The notes under the pieces: model-generated
The model's database searches: none
The model's input: the letters and a program-made list of their open reading frames with translations, nothing else
Told to the model about the DNA's origin: nothing
Shown: piece by piece, positions 16,559-25,014 of the stretch
Position numbering within the stretch: position 1 is the stretch's first letter
How the letters are laid out: every line of letters begins with the position of its first letter
Assembly: GCA_023454395.1 (NCBI GenBank)
Contig: JAEYFY010000434.1
Coordinates: forward strand, 1 to 27,034
Direction of reading: 5' to 3'
DNA from: Pseudomonadota bacterium
Lineage (GTDB): Bacteria; Pseudomonadota; Gammaproteobacteria; Enterobacterales; Enterobacteriaceae
Length of the DNA: 27,034 nt
Translations under genes and position numbers: made by a program

Positions 16559-17853
16559 TGGAAAATATTATTATATTTATCACAGTAATTATATTTGTAA
16601 TGTTACTTTCTATTTCATTATCTTGGTTTTATATAAAGTATACTTTAGGCTTGTTCTATCGTTCAATTGGTTATTTTTATCGAAGTTTATGTTTTCTTAC
16701 ATTACTTTCTGTGGCGACATTTCTTTATCATGGATTTTATAACCACATCTATTTTTTATTAAAAGAACAAGTTGCATATTCTAATTTTGGTCATATAGAA
16801 ATATATAAGAAAGAGAATAAAAATAATATTGATAATAAAAATAGCTATTTAGAAATAACAAATGCTGAAGAGATTATCGATTTATTAAAAAAGAATGTTG
16901 AACTATCAGAAAAAATACAGATAATCTCACCTCAAATTATTTTTTTAGGGGCGGTTGAAAATTTAATCAATAAAAAAATTATGTTTTTTTGGGGGCTAGC
17001 GATTGAACCTCAGTTATTATTATCCATAGGGGCATACGATCTAACTACTTTAGGAAGTGAGTTATCTAATATCAAAAAAACAGAGATCACCGTAGATAAA
17101 ACTATGGCTAGTTCTATAAATATAAACTATGGTGATTGGGTTAATGTTATATTTGTTAATCATGAAAATGAAAAAATAGTCCTACCAACTTATGTCCGTG
17201 GTATTTTTAAAACGCAAATAAAGGCTTACCCTTATGCAACTATTAAAATTCCATTGGAAACTATCCAAGATTTAAAAAAGAATAAAAATATAAGTAGAAT
17301 AAATATTTTATTAAAAAATAGTTATTATATTGATAGTGTTATGTCAATAATAGAGAAAATAAATAAAGAGAAATCCTTAAATTTGAAGATTGTTTCTGCT
17401 ATGGAAAGGAAAGATTATATTGTATCTATAATGACCTTCTTTAATTGGTCAATTATATTTCTATATAGTGTTATTACTGTTTTTTCTTATCTTATAATAA
17501 AGAAAATAGTTGTCATTAGCATCAAGAAATCTATAAACGATATTATTGAATTTAATAAAATAGGTATTTGGAGGGGCAGTTTTTCTCGTCTATTTATTTT
17601 GTTGGCTATTTTTATAGTAATAGCTATTTCAATATCAATGTTATTAATTGGAAATTTATTATCTTGGTTGATTAATATAAGGCAAATTAATATTAAAATA
17701 TCAGATAATAACAGCTATCCAATAATGATTTCTTGGTTATGGCAATATGATGTTATGTTAAAAATACCTTTGTTACTGCTTTTCTCCGCGATAACAGCCT
17801 CTTGTGTTTCTACTTTTAAAATTAGTCACTATTTAAATAAGTTTAAAAAATAA
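16558..17853 (+). CDS. FtsX/MacB-type (LolC/E-like) ABC permease
   Basis: A 431-residue inner-membrane protein with the FtsX/MacB arrangement: N-terminal membrane segments (about 2-27 and 41-60), a large periplasmic domain (about 65-285, MacB_PCD-like, with a beta-rich GDWVNVIFVN-x-VRGIFKT region) and three C-terminal membrane segments (about 293-315, 344-372, 402-420). Such permeases move lipoproteins, lipids or peptides out of the inner membrane by coupling cytoplasmic ATPase motion to the periplasm (mechanotransmission). The extra first helix is unusual. Sequence identity to LolC, LolE or MacB looks low. Translation is coupled to the gene before by TAATG. Its only local ATPase candidate has lost its ATP-binding motifs. 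Base composition is extremely AT-rich. The family is fairly safe, the substrate unknown. Confidence 0.75.
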   Translation: MENIIIFITVIIFVMLLSISLSWFYIKYTLGLFYRSIGYFYRSLCFLTLLSVATFLYHGFYNHIYFLLKEQVAYSNFGHIEIYKKENKNNIDNKNSYLEITNAEEIIDLLKKNVELSEKIQIISPQIIFLGAVENLINKKIMFFWGLAIEPQLLLSIGAYDLTTLGSELSNIKKTEITVDKTMASSININYGDWVNVIFVNHENEKIVLPTYVRGIFKTQIKAYPYATIKIPLETIQDLKKNKNISRINILLKNSYYIDSVMSIIEKINKEKSLNLKIVSAMERKDYIVSIMTFFNWSIIFLYSVITVFSYLIIKKIVVISIKKSINDIIEFNKIGIWRGSFSRLFILLAIFIVIAISISMLLIGNLLSWLINIRQINIKISDNNSYPIMISWLWQYDVMLKIPLLLLFSAITASCVSTFKISHYLNKFKK

Positions 17854-17875
17854 TATTAATATTTAGGAGTATTAT

Positions 17876-18814
17876 ATGCCGTTAACAGACAGCGAATATC
17901 ATCAAAAAGAAGAAATGATTTTATTTTTCCCCGGTCAAGGTATGCCTTATTTAGGCATGGGAAATAGAGCGTATAGCGATTCTCCATCGATAAAATGGGT
18001 TTGGAATTGTGCGAGTGAAATCGCTGGGTTTGATGTAAGGGCTATTTGTTTAAAAGGGCCGATGAATAAGTTGATACAAACTCACTATCAACAAGTGGCG
18101 ATAACAACGATCAATATCGCCACTCTTTATTTATTGCGCGAACGTTGTTGCGTTAATGAGGCGGGATACGCAGGTCATAGTGCGGGTGAATATTCAGCGC
18201 TATTCGCCGCGAATGTGATTGGACTTGAATCTGTATTTAAGCTAATCAGTTACCGCGCTTCAATAATGCAACAGTTGGCTAAAAATAAAAAAGGGGCTAT
18301 GTATGTGGTTAAAGGCTGCTCTTATCAGACTTTGTCTGCCCTTATTGAACAACAAAATATGGCTACATTGGTAAATATTTGTTGTGATAATAGCGAGCTT
18401 CACCAAGTGATTGGTGGAGAGTATGAAAGTGTGCGTAAGATCGTTAATCAATTAGTTAAAATGAAAATAGAAACCAGTAAATTAGCCGTTAATGGCGCTT
18501 GGCATACTGAATTAATGAGAGAAGGTAAAAAACTACTCGCCCATTTTTTGCAACAAATCCCATTTTCAATACCCCATAAACCCGTGGTGATGAATGTTTC
18601 GGCTGATGTAACGACAGATATTGAGACGATAAAGCAGAACTTAGTCAATCAACTGACAGAAACCGTTAAATGGACTGCAACAATGGCGTTGTGGGGGAGT
18701 TTAGGATATAAAAATTTTATAGAGCTTGGCGATAAACGATCACTCTATTATTTGGCTAAAAGTTCATGTTCTTTAAAAGATAAAAATATACTGCATTTTA
18801 ATGATTATATTTAA
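17876..18814 (+). CDS. FabD-type malonyl-CoA:ACP transacylase
   Basis: A 312-residue acyltransferase that loads malonyl from CoA onto the ACP for chain extension. LFFPGQGMPYLGMG (16-29) is the family start. The nucleophile elbow is GHSAGEYSALFAA (Ser102), the conserved Arg127 in SYRASIMQ matches the malonyl-carboxylate Arg of FabD, and His210 in GAWHTELM is the second catalytic residue. Length equals E. coli FabD (309). The C-terminal IELGDKRSLYYL corresponds to the usual EVGPGKVL-x-L but is altered. TAGGAG precedes the start. This supplies the extender-loading activity of the block and argues that its pool is kept apart from the housekeeping FabD. Its GC content is visibly higher than that of the two membrane-protein genes on either side. 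Confidence 0.93.
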   Translation: MPLTDSEYHQKEEMILFFPGQGMPYLGMGNRAYSDSPSIKWVWNCASEIAGFDVRAICLKGPMNKLIQTHYQQVAITTINIATLYLLRERCCVNEAGYAGHSAGEYSALFAANVIGLESVFKLISYRASIMQQLAKNKKGAMYVVKGCSYQTLSALIEQQNMATLVNICCDNSELHQVIGGEYESVRKIVNQLVKMKIETSKLAVNGAWHTELMREGKKLLAHFLQQIPFSIPHKPVVMNVSADVTTDIETIKQNLVNQLTETVKWTATMALWGSLGYKNFIELGDKRSLYYLAKSSCSLKDKNILHFNDYI

Positions 18815-18837
18815 TCATCTTATATATAGGAGCGATA

Positions 18838-19848
18838 ATGTTACCTAATTATCATTATTATGCACAATCGCATCATTACTCTATGTTAATTCCGATTTAT
18901 GTTGCCTCGATCGTATTAAGTTTATGTTTTATTAATAATTATACTGTTCTAAGTTACTGGGAATTATTTATTGGTAATTTTGCTATTTTTATAGTGATCT
19001 TTTTGAGTGCTATTATAAATGAACGAATATATTGGTTATATTGTACGTTCTCTGAGAAGTTTTATTTTAAAAATAACAGTAAAGAATATGAATATAGTAA
19101 TAAAACACCTTATCAGTTTTTTATTTTCTCACTATTTTATATAATTGTTGTGATTACAAGTTTTCTTAGTATCTCTTATTTAATAGAAATTAATTATGGT
19201 AATCAAATATATGTGATTATTTTTATTGGTTTTTTATTATCGCCGATGATGATATGGCTATTTATGAGTGTTGTAATAAAATTTTATTTTACTAAATCAA
19301 TTCATTATCTAAATAACTTTTCTTTGAATAATAGTCACAGAAAAAAATTTAAAATATCTTATATCATTGTTAATGAAGTTATTTTAAGTCTGTTAGTTAA
19401 TTTTCCTATTGTGCATCCTCTCTATAAAAGTGCTGCCTTTTCGTTAGAGCAAGGTTATCTTAATATTGAATTTATTATTTCATTGATAATATTATTATAT
19501 AGTGTTCTGTTTATTATGCTTTTATTATCGAAAGCAAGCAAAATTAATTATTTAATGGGATTGATTATTTGCTATTCTTTTGAAGAAGACTTTTCTGAGA
19601 TAAAAAAGAGAAGCCTATTTCTTCGTATATTATTGTTTATGACGTTGATCCCAGTAGGTACGTTACTCATCTGTTTGTTATTTTATGTTATTAATATAAT
19701 AGAAAGTTTTATTCTTATTTATTCTATTAGTTTATCTTTAGTGGTTTATCTTTATTTTATTGAGAGAAAATATAAACTCCATCAGGAATTTATTTTAGCA
19801 TTTGATATGATCTTACGATTAAATACATTAAAAAAATTTAAGAGCTAG
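18838..19848 (+). CDS. polytopic membrane protein of unknown function, last gene of the block
   Basis: A 336-residue integral membrane protein with about eight hydrophobic segments (roughly 17-38, 44-68, 94-118, 123-150, 174-194, 210-231, 262-285, 287-307). It has basic loops around 165-172 and 256-258, and a soluble tail from about 310. I see no recognised motif for a transporter, acyltransferase or glycosyltransferase. AGGAG lies just ahead of the ATG. It is last in the co-directional block, 23 nt after the malonyl transacylase, and the convergent gene behind it is separated by a hairpin. By position it is a candidate for flipping, modifying or anchoring the product, but that is inference. 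The composition is as AT-rich as the permease gene. Confidence 0.7.
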   Translation: MLPNYHYYAQSHHYSMLIPIYVASIVLSLCFINNYTVLSYWELFIGNFAIFIVIFLSAIINERIYWLYCTFSEKFYFKNNSKEYEYSNKTPYQFFIFSLFYIIVVITSFLSISYLIEINYGNQIYVIIFIGFLLSPMMIWLFMSVVIKFYFTKSIHYLNNFSLNNSHRKKFKISYIIVNEVILSLLVNFPIVHPLYKSAAFSLEQGYLNIEFIISLIILLYSVLFIMLLLSKASKINYLMGLIICYSFEEDFSEIKKRSLFLRILLFMTLIPVGTLLICLLFYVINIIESFILIYSISLSLVVYLYFIERKYKLHQEFILAFDMILRLNTLKKFKS

Positions 19849-19873
19849 GCGATTTTTATCTTTATTATTTAAT

Positions 19874-19900
19874 CTCCCCTAACAGATCCCATTAGGGGAG
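19874..19900. terminator. hairpin between convergent biosynthetic block and amino-acid transporter operon
   Basis: CTCCCCTAA (19874-19882) pairs perfectly with TTAGGGGAG (19892-19900) over a 9-nt loop. It lies between the last gene of the block (+) and the amino-acid permease gene (-), so it probably ends both transcripts. No strong T-run follows on either strand (GCGTTTAGTT on +). Confidence 0.65.
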
Positions 19901-19908
19901 GCGTTTAG

Positions 19909-20658
19909 TTAAATGACTTTTTCACTCAATGGTATTTTTTTGCAAGAAAATAAGGATTGCCAAAAAGGATGTTTTTCTTTTTGTATTGAGAATGATCGGT
20001 TGATCCGATTAGCTATGATTTCCAATGAAAAACAGAGAATAAAATAGATAAAAGCCACAAATAAAAAGACTTCCATTGGATAAACCATACTGCGGTTATT
20101 GACTTGTGTGGCTAAGAATGAAAGCTCGCCTACACCTACCACATAAGCTAATGAAGTATCTTTAATTAAAGCTATCCACTGATTAATAAATGAAGGCACC
20201 ATCATGCGTAATGCTTGTGGCAATACGATATGCCACAATACTTGCCAGCGATTAAAGCCTAAAGATAGTCCCGCCTGCCATTGCCCTTTTCCTATTGCCA
20301 AAATACCCGCTTTGACACCATGCGCAATATAAGACGACGTAATTAAAGCGAGCGCACAAATGACGGTGGTGATTTCAGGTATTTCCATCCCTAATACCAC
20401 AGGCAATAGAAAATAGACCCAAAATATCAACATAATGACGGGAATAGCGCGGAAAAAGCCTAAAAAAGCCGCAAAAAGGTTAACCCAGACACCTCTGAGC
20501 ATTGCCAGTGCAATGCCACCTAATGTACCTAAAATAATAGATGCAATACCCGCAATAATACTGATAAAAACGGTTAGCGCTGCACCTTCTAAAGGTCCGT
20601 CAGGATAAGCACCAAAGAGTAAGTACTGCCAGTTATCAGCAATAACAGTAAAGTCCAT
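19909..20658 (-). CDS. polar amino-acid ABC transporter permease (GltK/HisM family)
   Basis: A 249-residue inner-membrane permease of the HisMQ/GltJK type. The membrane-spanning core begins with GAALTVFISIIAGIASIILG and carries the cytoplasmic EAA-like coupling loop, QAGLSLGFNRWQVLWHIVLP, typical for contacting the ATPase. The KDTSLAYVVGVGEL stretch that follows is also a family mark. It is the last gene of a three-gene minus-strand operon (binding protein, permease, permease) and starts 1 nt after the preceding stop. The substrate is probably a polar or acidic amino acid, judged from family only. No ATP-binding gene follows, although one is normally the last member in such operons; downstream lies only the convergent biosynthetic block. 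Confidence 0.88.
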   Translation of the reverse strand: MDFTVIADNWQYLLFGAYPDGPLEGAALTVFISIIAGIASIILGTLGGIALAMLRGVWVNLFAAFLGFFRAIPVIMLIFWVYFLLPVVLGMEIPEITTVICALALITSSYIAHGVKAGILAIGKGQWQAGLSLGFNRWQVLWHIVLPQALRMMVPSFINQWIALIKDTSLAYVVGVGELSFLATQVNNRSMVYPMEVFLFVAFIYFILCFSLEIIANRINRSFSIQKEKHPFWQSLFSCKKIPLSEKVI

Positions 20659-20659
20659 A

Positions 20660-21397
20660 TTAATACCCTTGTGCTAATTTACGTTGCTGATGCCATTGTC
20701 CCCAAGCTTCCATCAAGGCTATTGCCGCAATATAAAGAATGGTTGCGACACCAAAGGCTTCGAAAGTACGTAATGATTCTGTTTCGACTTGTCTTGATGC
20801 GTAAGAAAGCTCTGCAACACCAATAGCCATAGTCAGTGATGAGTTTTTTATCACATTCATGTATTGACCCAGCAAAGGAGGCAGAGCAATACGAAAGGCT
20901 TGAGGTAAAATCACATAACGCATCGATTGCCATTGTGTTAACCCTAGTGCTAAAGAGGCATATTTTTGCCCTTGTTTAACACCTTGAATACCTGCTCTTA
21001 GTTCTTCGGCAATAAACGGGGTTGAGTAAAATGTCAGACCCACAATGCCGGCTAAAAACTCAAAAGAAGGCCAAGCAAGCGTTACACCTAAGAATACAAT
21101 TTCATGAGGTGTGTTTAACCACATCATGGCGCTTTGTGGCAGGAGCTCTCCTGATGCGAAATACCAAAAGAACAACTGCACTAACAGTGGCGTATTACGA
21201 AACAGCGAAGTATAAACAGTGGCTAACCAGCGTAATGGCGCAAAAGTGCTATCTCTTGCAGCACTAAGGGCGAAGCTCATTAATGTTGCAATGACAATAG
21301 TCCAAAAAGAGATAAGCAAGGTGATTAGAAAACCGCTCCAGAGCCAGCTTAAATAGTGTGGCTCCAGAAGGTAATGTGAAAGAAATTGCTCAAACAT
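20660..21397 (-). CDS. polar amino-acid ABC transporter permease (GltJ/HisQ family)
   Basis: A 245-residue permease and partner of the one encoded downstream. Family marks: WSGFLITLLISFWTIVIATLMSF at the first membrane region, RNTPLLVQLFFWYF, GLTFYSTPFIAEELRAGIQ, the coupling loop KYASLALGLTQWQSMRYVILPQAF, and KNSSLTMAIGVAELSYASRQ. These are typical for the glutamate/aspartate-type subgroup, so an acidic or neutral polar amino acid is a reasonable but unproven substrate. It is the second gene of the minus-strand operon, separated from the binding protein by about 107 nt that hold a strong hairpin. Confidence 0.88.
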   Translation of the reverse strand: MFEQFLSHYLLEPHYLSWLWSGFLITLLISFWTIVIATLMSFALSAARDSTFAPLRWLATVYTSLFRNTPLLVQLFFWYFASGELLPQSAMMWLNTPHEIVFLGVTLAWPSFEFLAGIVGLTFYSTPFIAEELRAGIQGVKQGQKYASLALGLTQWQSMRYVILPQAFRIALPPLLGQYMNVIKNSSLTMAIGVAELSYASRQVETESLRTFEAFGVATILYIAAIALMEAWGQWHQQRKLAQGY

Positions 21398-21415
21398 ATA
21401 ATAGACCTATTGTAG

Positions 21416-21446
21416 ACACCAAACCCCGCAGAAGCGGGGTAGGTGT
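21416..21446 (-). terminator. intercistronic hairpin between binding-protein and permease genes
   Basis: ACCCCGC (21423-21429) pairs with GCGGGGT (21434-21440) over AGAA, extended by ACACC (21416-21420) with GGTGT (21442-21446). On the minus strand no T-run follows (CTACA). It suits the common arrangement in which the binding-protein mRNA is stabilised or partly terminated so that more binding protein than permease is made. Confidence 0.6.
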
Positions 21447-21504
21447 TTTAATAAAGGAATAACTTTGTTTTTAATGAAAGAAGAAAGTTATTACGCTTTA
21501 AGGA

Positions 21505-22344
21505 TCAAGATTGTGGTGTTTGCTCTGATAATGGGGCAAATTTGAAATCGCCACGAGGCTGAGCTGATTTTGTTTCAGGGCCAAACCAACGATTGTAGAT
21601 CTCGTCTGCTTTGCCTTCTTTTTCCAATCTTAATAGTGTGTTATTGATTTCATTAATTAAACGATCTTCACCTTTAGCTGCTGCGACTGCTTGGTATTCG
21701 CGCGTAATGCTAAATGGTGACACTTCAAAATCGGCTTTAATGGCATCAGGAAGGTTTGCTAATAAACCCACTAATTTTGCATCATCTTGTGTGATGGCTT
21801 GCACGTTACCATTACGTAATGCAGCGAAAGCGAGAGGAGTATCGTCATAAGAGATAACTTTGGTGTCAGGATAACGTTCACGTAAAGTGATCTCTTGAAC
21901 AGTACCTTTATCGGCACCAATACGCAGTGAATGAATTTGTTCTGGGTTAGTTAAAACGCCTTTACGTGCAATAAATTTTTGACCGGTTGCAAAGTAAGGA
22001 ACAGAGAAGTCAACTTGTTTAGCGCGTTCATCGGTAATGGTGAAGTTAGCGGCGATTAAATCGACTTTCTTAGAACTTAACAGTGGAATACGGTTTGCTG
22101 GGTTTGTTGGACGTAGTTCCAGTTTTACGCCTAAATCTTTGGCGATCTCATTGGCGATATCCGCATCATAACCTGCGAGTTTTTTGGTTTGAGGATCAAT
22201 AAAGCCAAAAGGAGGGTTGCTATCAAAGATAGCGATACGTACGACACCTGCTTTTTTTATATCATCGAGTTTATCTGCTTTTGCAATACCAGAGAAAAGT
22301 ACAGAGCCTGCAATTAATGCCGTTGCCAAAACACGTAGTTTCAT
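21505..22344 (-). CDS. periplasmic polar amino-acid binding protein of an ABC transporter
   Basis: A 279-residue periplasmic solute-binding protein (SBP_bac_3, family 3). It has a signal peptide at 1-23 (MKLRVLATALIAGSVLFSGI, AKA-D cleavage). The mature part begins DKLDDIKKAGVVRIAI, then PPFGFIDPQTKKLAGYDADIANEIA, IPLLSSKKVDLI-ANFTITDERAK-VDFS-PYF, all family signatures. A binding pocket for an amino acid is expected from family; no specific side-chain specificity is claimed. It is the first gene of the minus-strand operon with the two permeases. GGGGTG lies ahead of the ATG. The 214-nt space upstream (22345-22558) must hold its promoter, but I cannot pick one by eye; it also holds the phoU terminator. 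Confidence 0.9.
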   Translation of the reverse strand: MKLRVLATALIAGSVLFSGIAKADKLDDIKKAGVVRIAIFDSNPPFGFIDPQTKKLAGYDADIANEIAKDLGVKLELRPTNPANRIPLLSSKKVDLIAANFTITDERAKQVDFSVPYFATGQKFIARKGVLTNPEQIHSLRIGADKGTVQEITLRERYPDTKVISYDDTPLAFAALRNGNVQAITQDDAKLVGLLANLPDAIKADFEVSPFSITREYQAVAAAKGEDRLINEINNTLLRLEKEGKADEIYNRWFGPETKSAQPRGDFKFAPLSEQTPQS

Positions 22345-22508
22345 TATTCACCCCAAAGAAAAGAATTATCATCGTTATGTTGCATATCACGCTATCAAGT
22401 TGATTTAAGTTCATAAAATAATAAAAATTGATATCGATATGCTTTTAAGGAATAAGGCTATAAAAGAGGTAGAGCTAGAACGGTGTTTATCTATGAACAA
22501 ATAAAAAA

Positions 22509-22530
22509 ACAGCGACATCAGTGTCGCTGT
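22509..22530 (-). terminator. rho-independent terminator of the pst-phoU operon
   Basis: ACAGCGACA (22509-22517) and TGTCGCTGT (22522-22530) form a perfect 9-bp stem with loop TCAG. On the minus strand the stem is followed by seven T (complement of the A-run at 22503-22508 and neighbours). It lies about 30 nt after the phoU stop, as expected for the operon end. Confidence 0.9.
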
Positions 22531-22558
22531 TTTGAAGAGAAGAAAAAGAGAGAGAAAT

Positions 22559-23290
22559 TTATTTAGCGGTGTTGTCGTCACTTTTTGTGAGCATTTTTTC
22601 TACTTGGTCGCCCCCTAAATGGCGGAAATCATGACCTTTTACGTAATAGAAAATAAACTCACAAATGTTCTGGCAACGGTCGCCAATACGTTCAATAGAG
22701 CGCGCACAAAATAGTGCGGTTAGTACACTTGGGATGGTTCGAGGATCTTCCATCATATAAGTCATTAATTGACGGACGATACCTTCATACTCATTATCAA
22801 TTTTAGCGTCTTCACGGTAGATACGTACGGCTTCATCCAAGTCCATACGTGCAAAGGCATCAAGAACATCATGCAGCATTTGTATGGCGTGTTGACCTAA
22901 AGATTCTAAACTCACAAGCAGAGGTTGATGCTGGTGTGAAAACTTTTCAAGTGCCGTTTTACAGATTTTTTCAGCAACATCGCCAATACGTTCTAGTTCA
23001 GCGATCGTTTTTGATATCGCCATAATTAAACGTAAGTCACTCGCTGTTGGCTGACGTTTAGCAATAATTCGCATACACGCATCATCAATGGCGACTTCCA
23101 TCATGTTGACGTTATGGTCACCTTGAATAACGTCATTTGCTAATGCTTGGTCTTGATTATGCATTGCTGTAATGGCCTTTTTCAGTTGCTCTTCAACAAG
23201 CCCCCCCATAACCATCAGCTCAGTACGGATATGCTCTAACTCAGCATTAAATTGACCAGAAATATGCTTATTGTGATTTAAATTATCCAT
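22559..23290 (-). CDS. phoU: phosphate signalling protein PhoU
   Basis: A 243-residue cytoplasmic protein that links the Pst transporter to the PhoR/PhoB two-component system and keeps the Pho regulon off when phosphate is plentiful. It has two PhoU helical repeats: the first carries [11 protein letters not shown], the second [13 protein letters not shown], both of the E/D-xxx-D metal-binding type. The start [15 protein letters not shown] and the stretch [20 protein letters not shown] match E. coli PhoU almost residue by residue as I remember it. It is the last gene of the pst operon, 14 nt after pstB, and is followed by a strong terminator. Confidence 0.97.
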   Translation of the reverse strand: MDNLNHNKHISGQFNAELEHIRTELMVMGGLVEEQLKKAITAMHNQDQALANDVIQGDHNVNMMEVAIDDACMRIIAKRQPTASDLRLIMAISKTIAELERIGDVAEKICKTALEKFSHQHQPLLVSLESLGQHAIQMLHDVLDAFARMDLDEAVRIYREDAKIDNEYEGIVRQLMTYMMEDPRTIPSVLTALFCARSIERIGDRCQNICEFIFYYVKGHDFRHLGGDQVEKMLTKSDDNTAK

Positions 23291-23304
23291 TAATTGCCTC
23301 GTTA

Positions 23305-24081
<777 letters not shown>

Positions 24082-24110
24082 TCAACGTCTCTCTTGCTTA
24101 ACTTTCTGCG

Positions 24111-25013
24111 TTAACCGTGCTTGCGTTTAGCAAACAGCACGCGCGCGATAATATTGATAAATAGAACACAGAGGGTGATAAGTAATACGCCAGCCCAAGC
24201 AAGCTCTTGCCATTGTGCAAAAGGACTCATGGCGAACTTAAAGATAGTCACAGGTAAGTTAGCTATCGGTTCGTTTAAGTCTGTGCTCCAGAATTGATTT
24301 GATAGTGAAGTAAATAGCAGTGGTGCAGTTTCACCTGCAATACGTGCAATCGCTAATAAAACACCCGTGATAATGCCTGATACCGAGGCTTTTAAGGTGA
24401 TTTTAGAGATCATCTTCCACTTTGGTGTTCCTAATGCGTAAGCAGCTTCGCGTAAGCTATCAGGAACTAACTTCAACATATTTTCAGTAGTACGAATAAC
24501 GATAGGAATTTGCAGTAGCGCTAATGCGATAATTCCCGCCCATCCTGAAAAGTGCTGCATCTGTGCAACAACAATGGTGTAGACAAACAGCCCGACAACG
24601 ATTGATGGCGCTGACAGCAAAATATCATTAATAAAACGTGTAGTTTCAGCAAGCCATGAACGACGACCATATTCCGCAAGATAAATTCCAGCAAGAATAC
24701 CTAACGGCGTTCCAATCACCGTTGCCCATAAAATCAGTAATCCACTACCGACAATGGCATTCGCTAATCCACCACCATCAGTATTTGGTGGTGGTGTCAT
24801 TTCAGTAAACAGTGCCAGTGACATGCCATCAAAGCCTTTGGTGAACGTAGAGAATAAAATCCACGTTAACCAGAAAAGACCAAATGCCATAGTAGAGACA
24901 GATAAAAACAGTGCGATACGGTTTTTTTGACGACGCCAAAGCTGGCGTTTATGGCGTATACGCAGTTCGCTTTCTGTTTGAACTTGTAATGAAGAAGAGG
25001 ATGTTTTTGACAT
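24111..25013 (-). CDS. pstA: phosphate ABC transporter permease PstA
   Basis: A 300-residue inner-membrane permease of the Pst complex. A hydrophilic N-terminus precedes the first membrane segment ([18 protein letters not shown]). Family marks are [46 protein letters not shown] and the coupling loop [21 protein letters not shown] moved the start to the ATG at 25013: AAGGAG sits the right distance ahead, and the longer frame (ATG at 25031) would begin inside pstC and translate this ribosome site. With this start the gene begins just after the pstC stop (25015-25017), which suggests coupling. Confidence 0.94.
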   Translation of the reverse strand: MSKTSSSSLQVQTESELRIRHKRQLWRRQKNRIALFLSVSTMAFGLFWLTWILFSTFTKGFDGMSLALFTEMTPPPNTDGGGLANAIVGSGLLILWATVIGTPLGILAGIYLAEYGRRSWLAETTRFINDILLSAPSIVVGLFVYTIVVAQMQHFSGWAGIIALALLQIPIVIRTTENMLKLVPDSLREAAYALGTPKWKMISKITLKASVSGIITGVLLAIARIAGETAPLLFTSLSNQFWSTDLNEPIANLPVTIFKFAMSPFAQWQELAWAGVLLITLCVLFINIIARVLFAKRKHG

Positions 25014-25014
25014 A

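Noticed and set aside
7082..19848. Mobile-element genes bounding the block
   Set aside because: I found no transposase, integrase, tRNA or obvious direct repeat at either edge, so no element is called although acquisition by transfer is likely.
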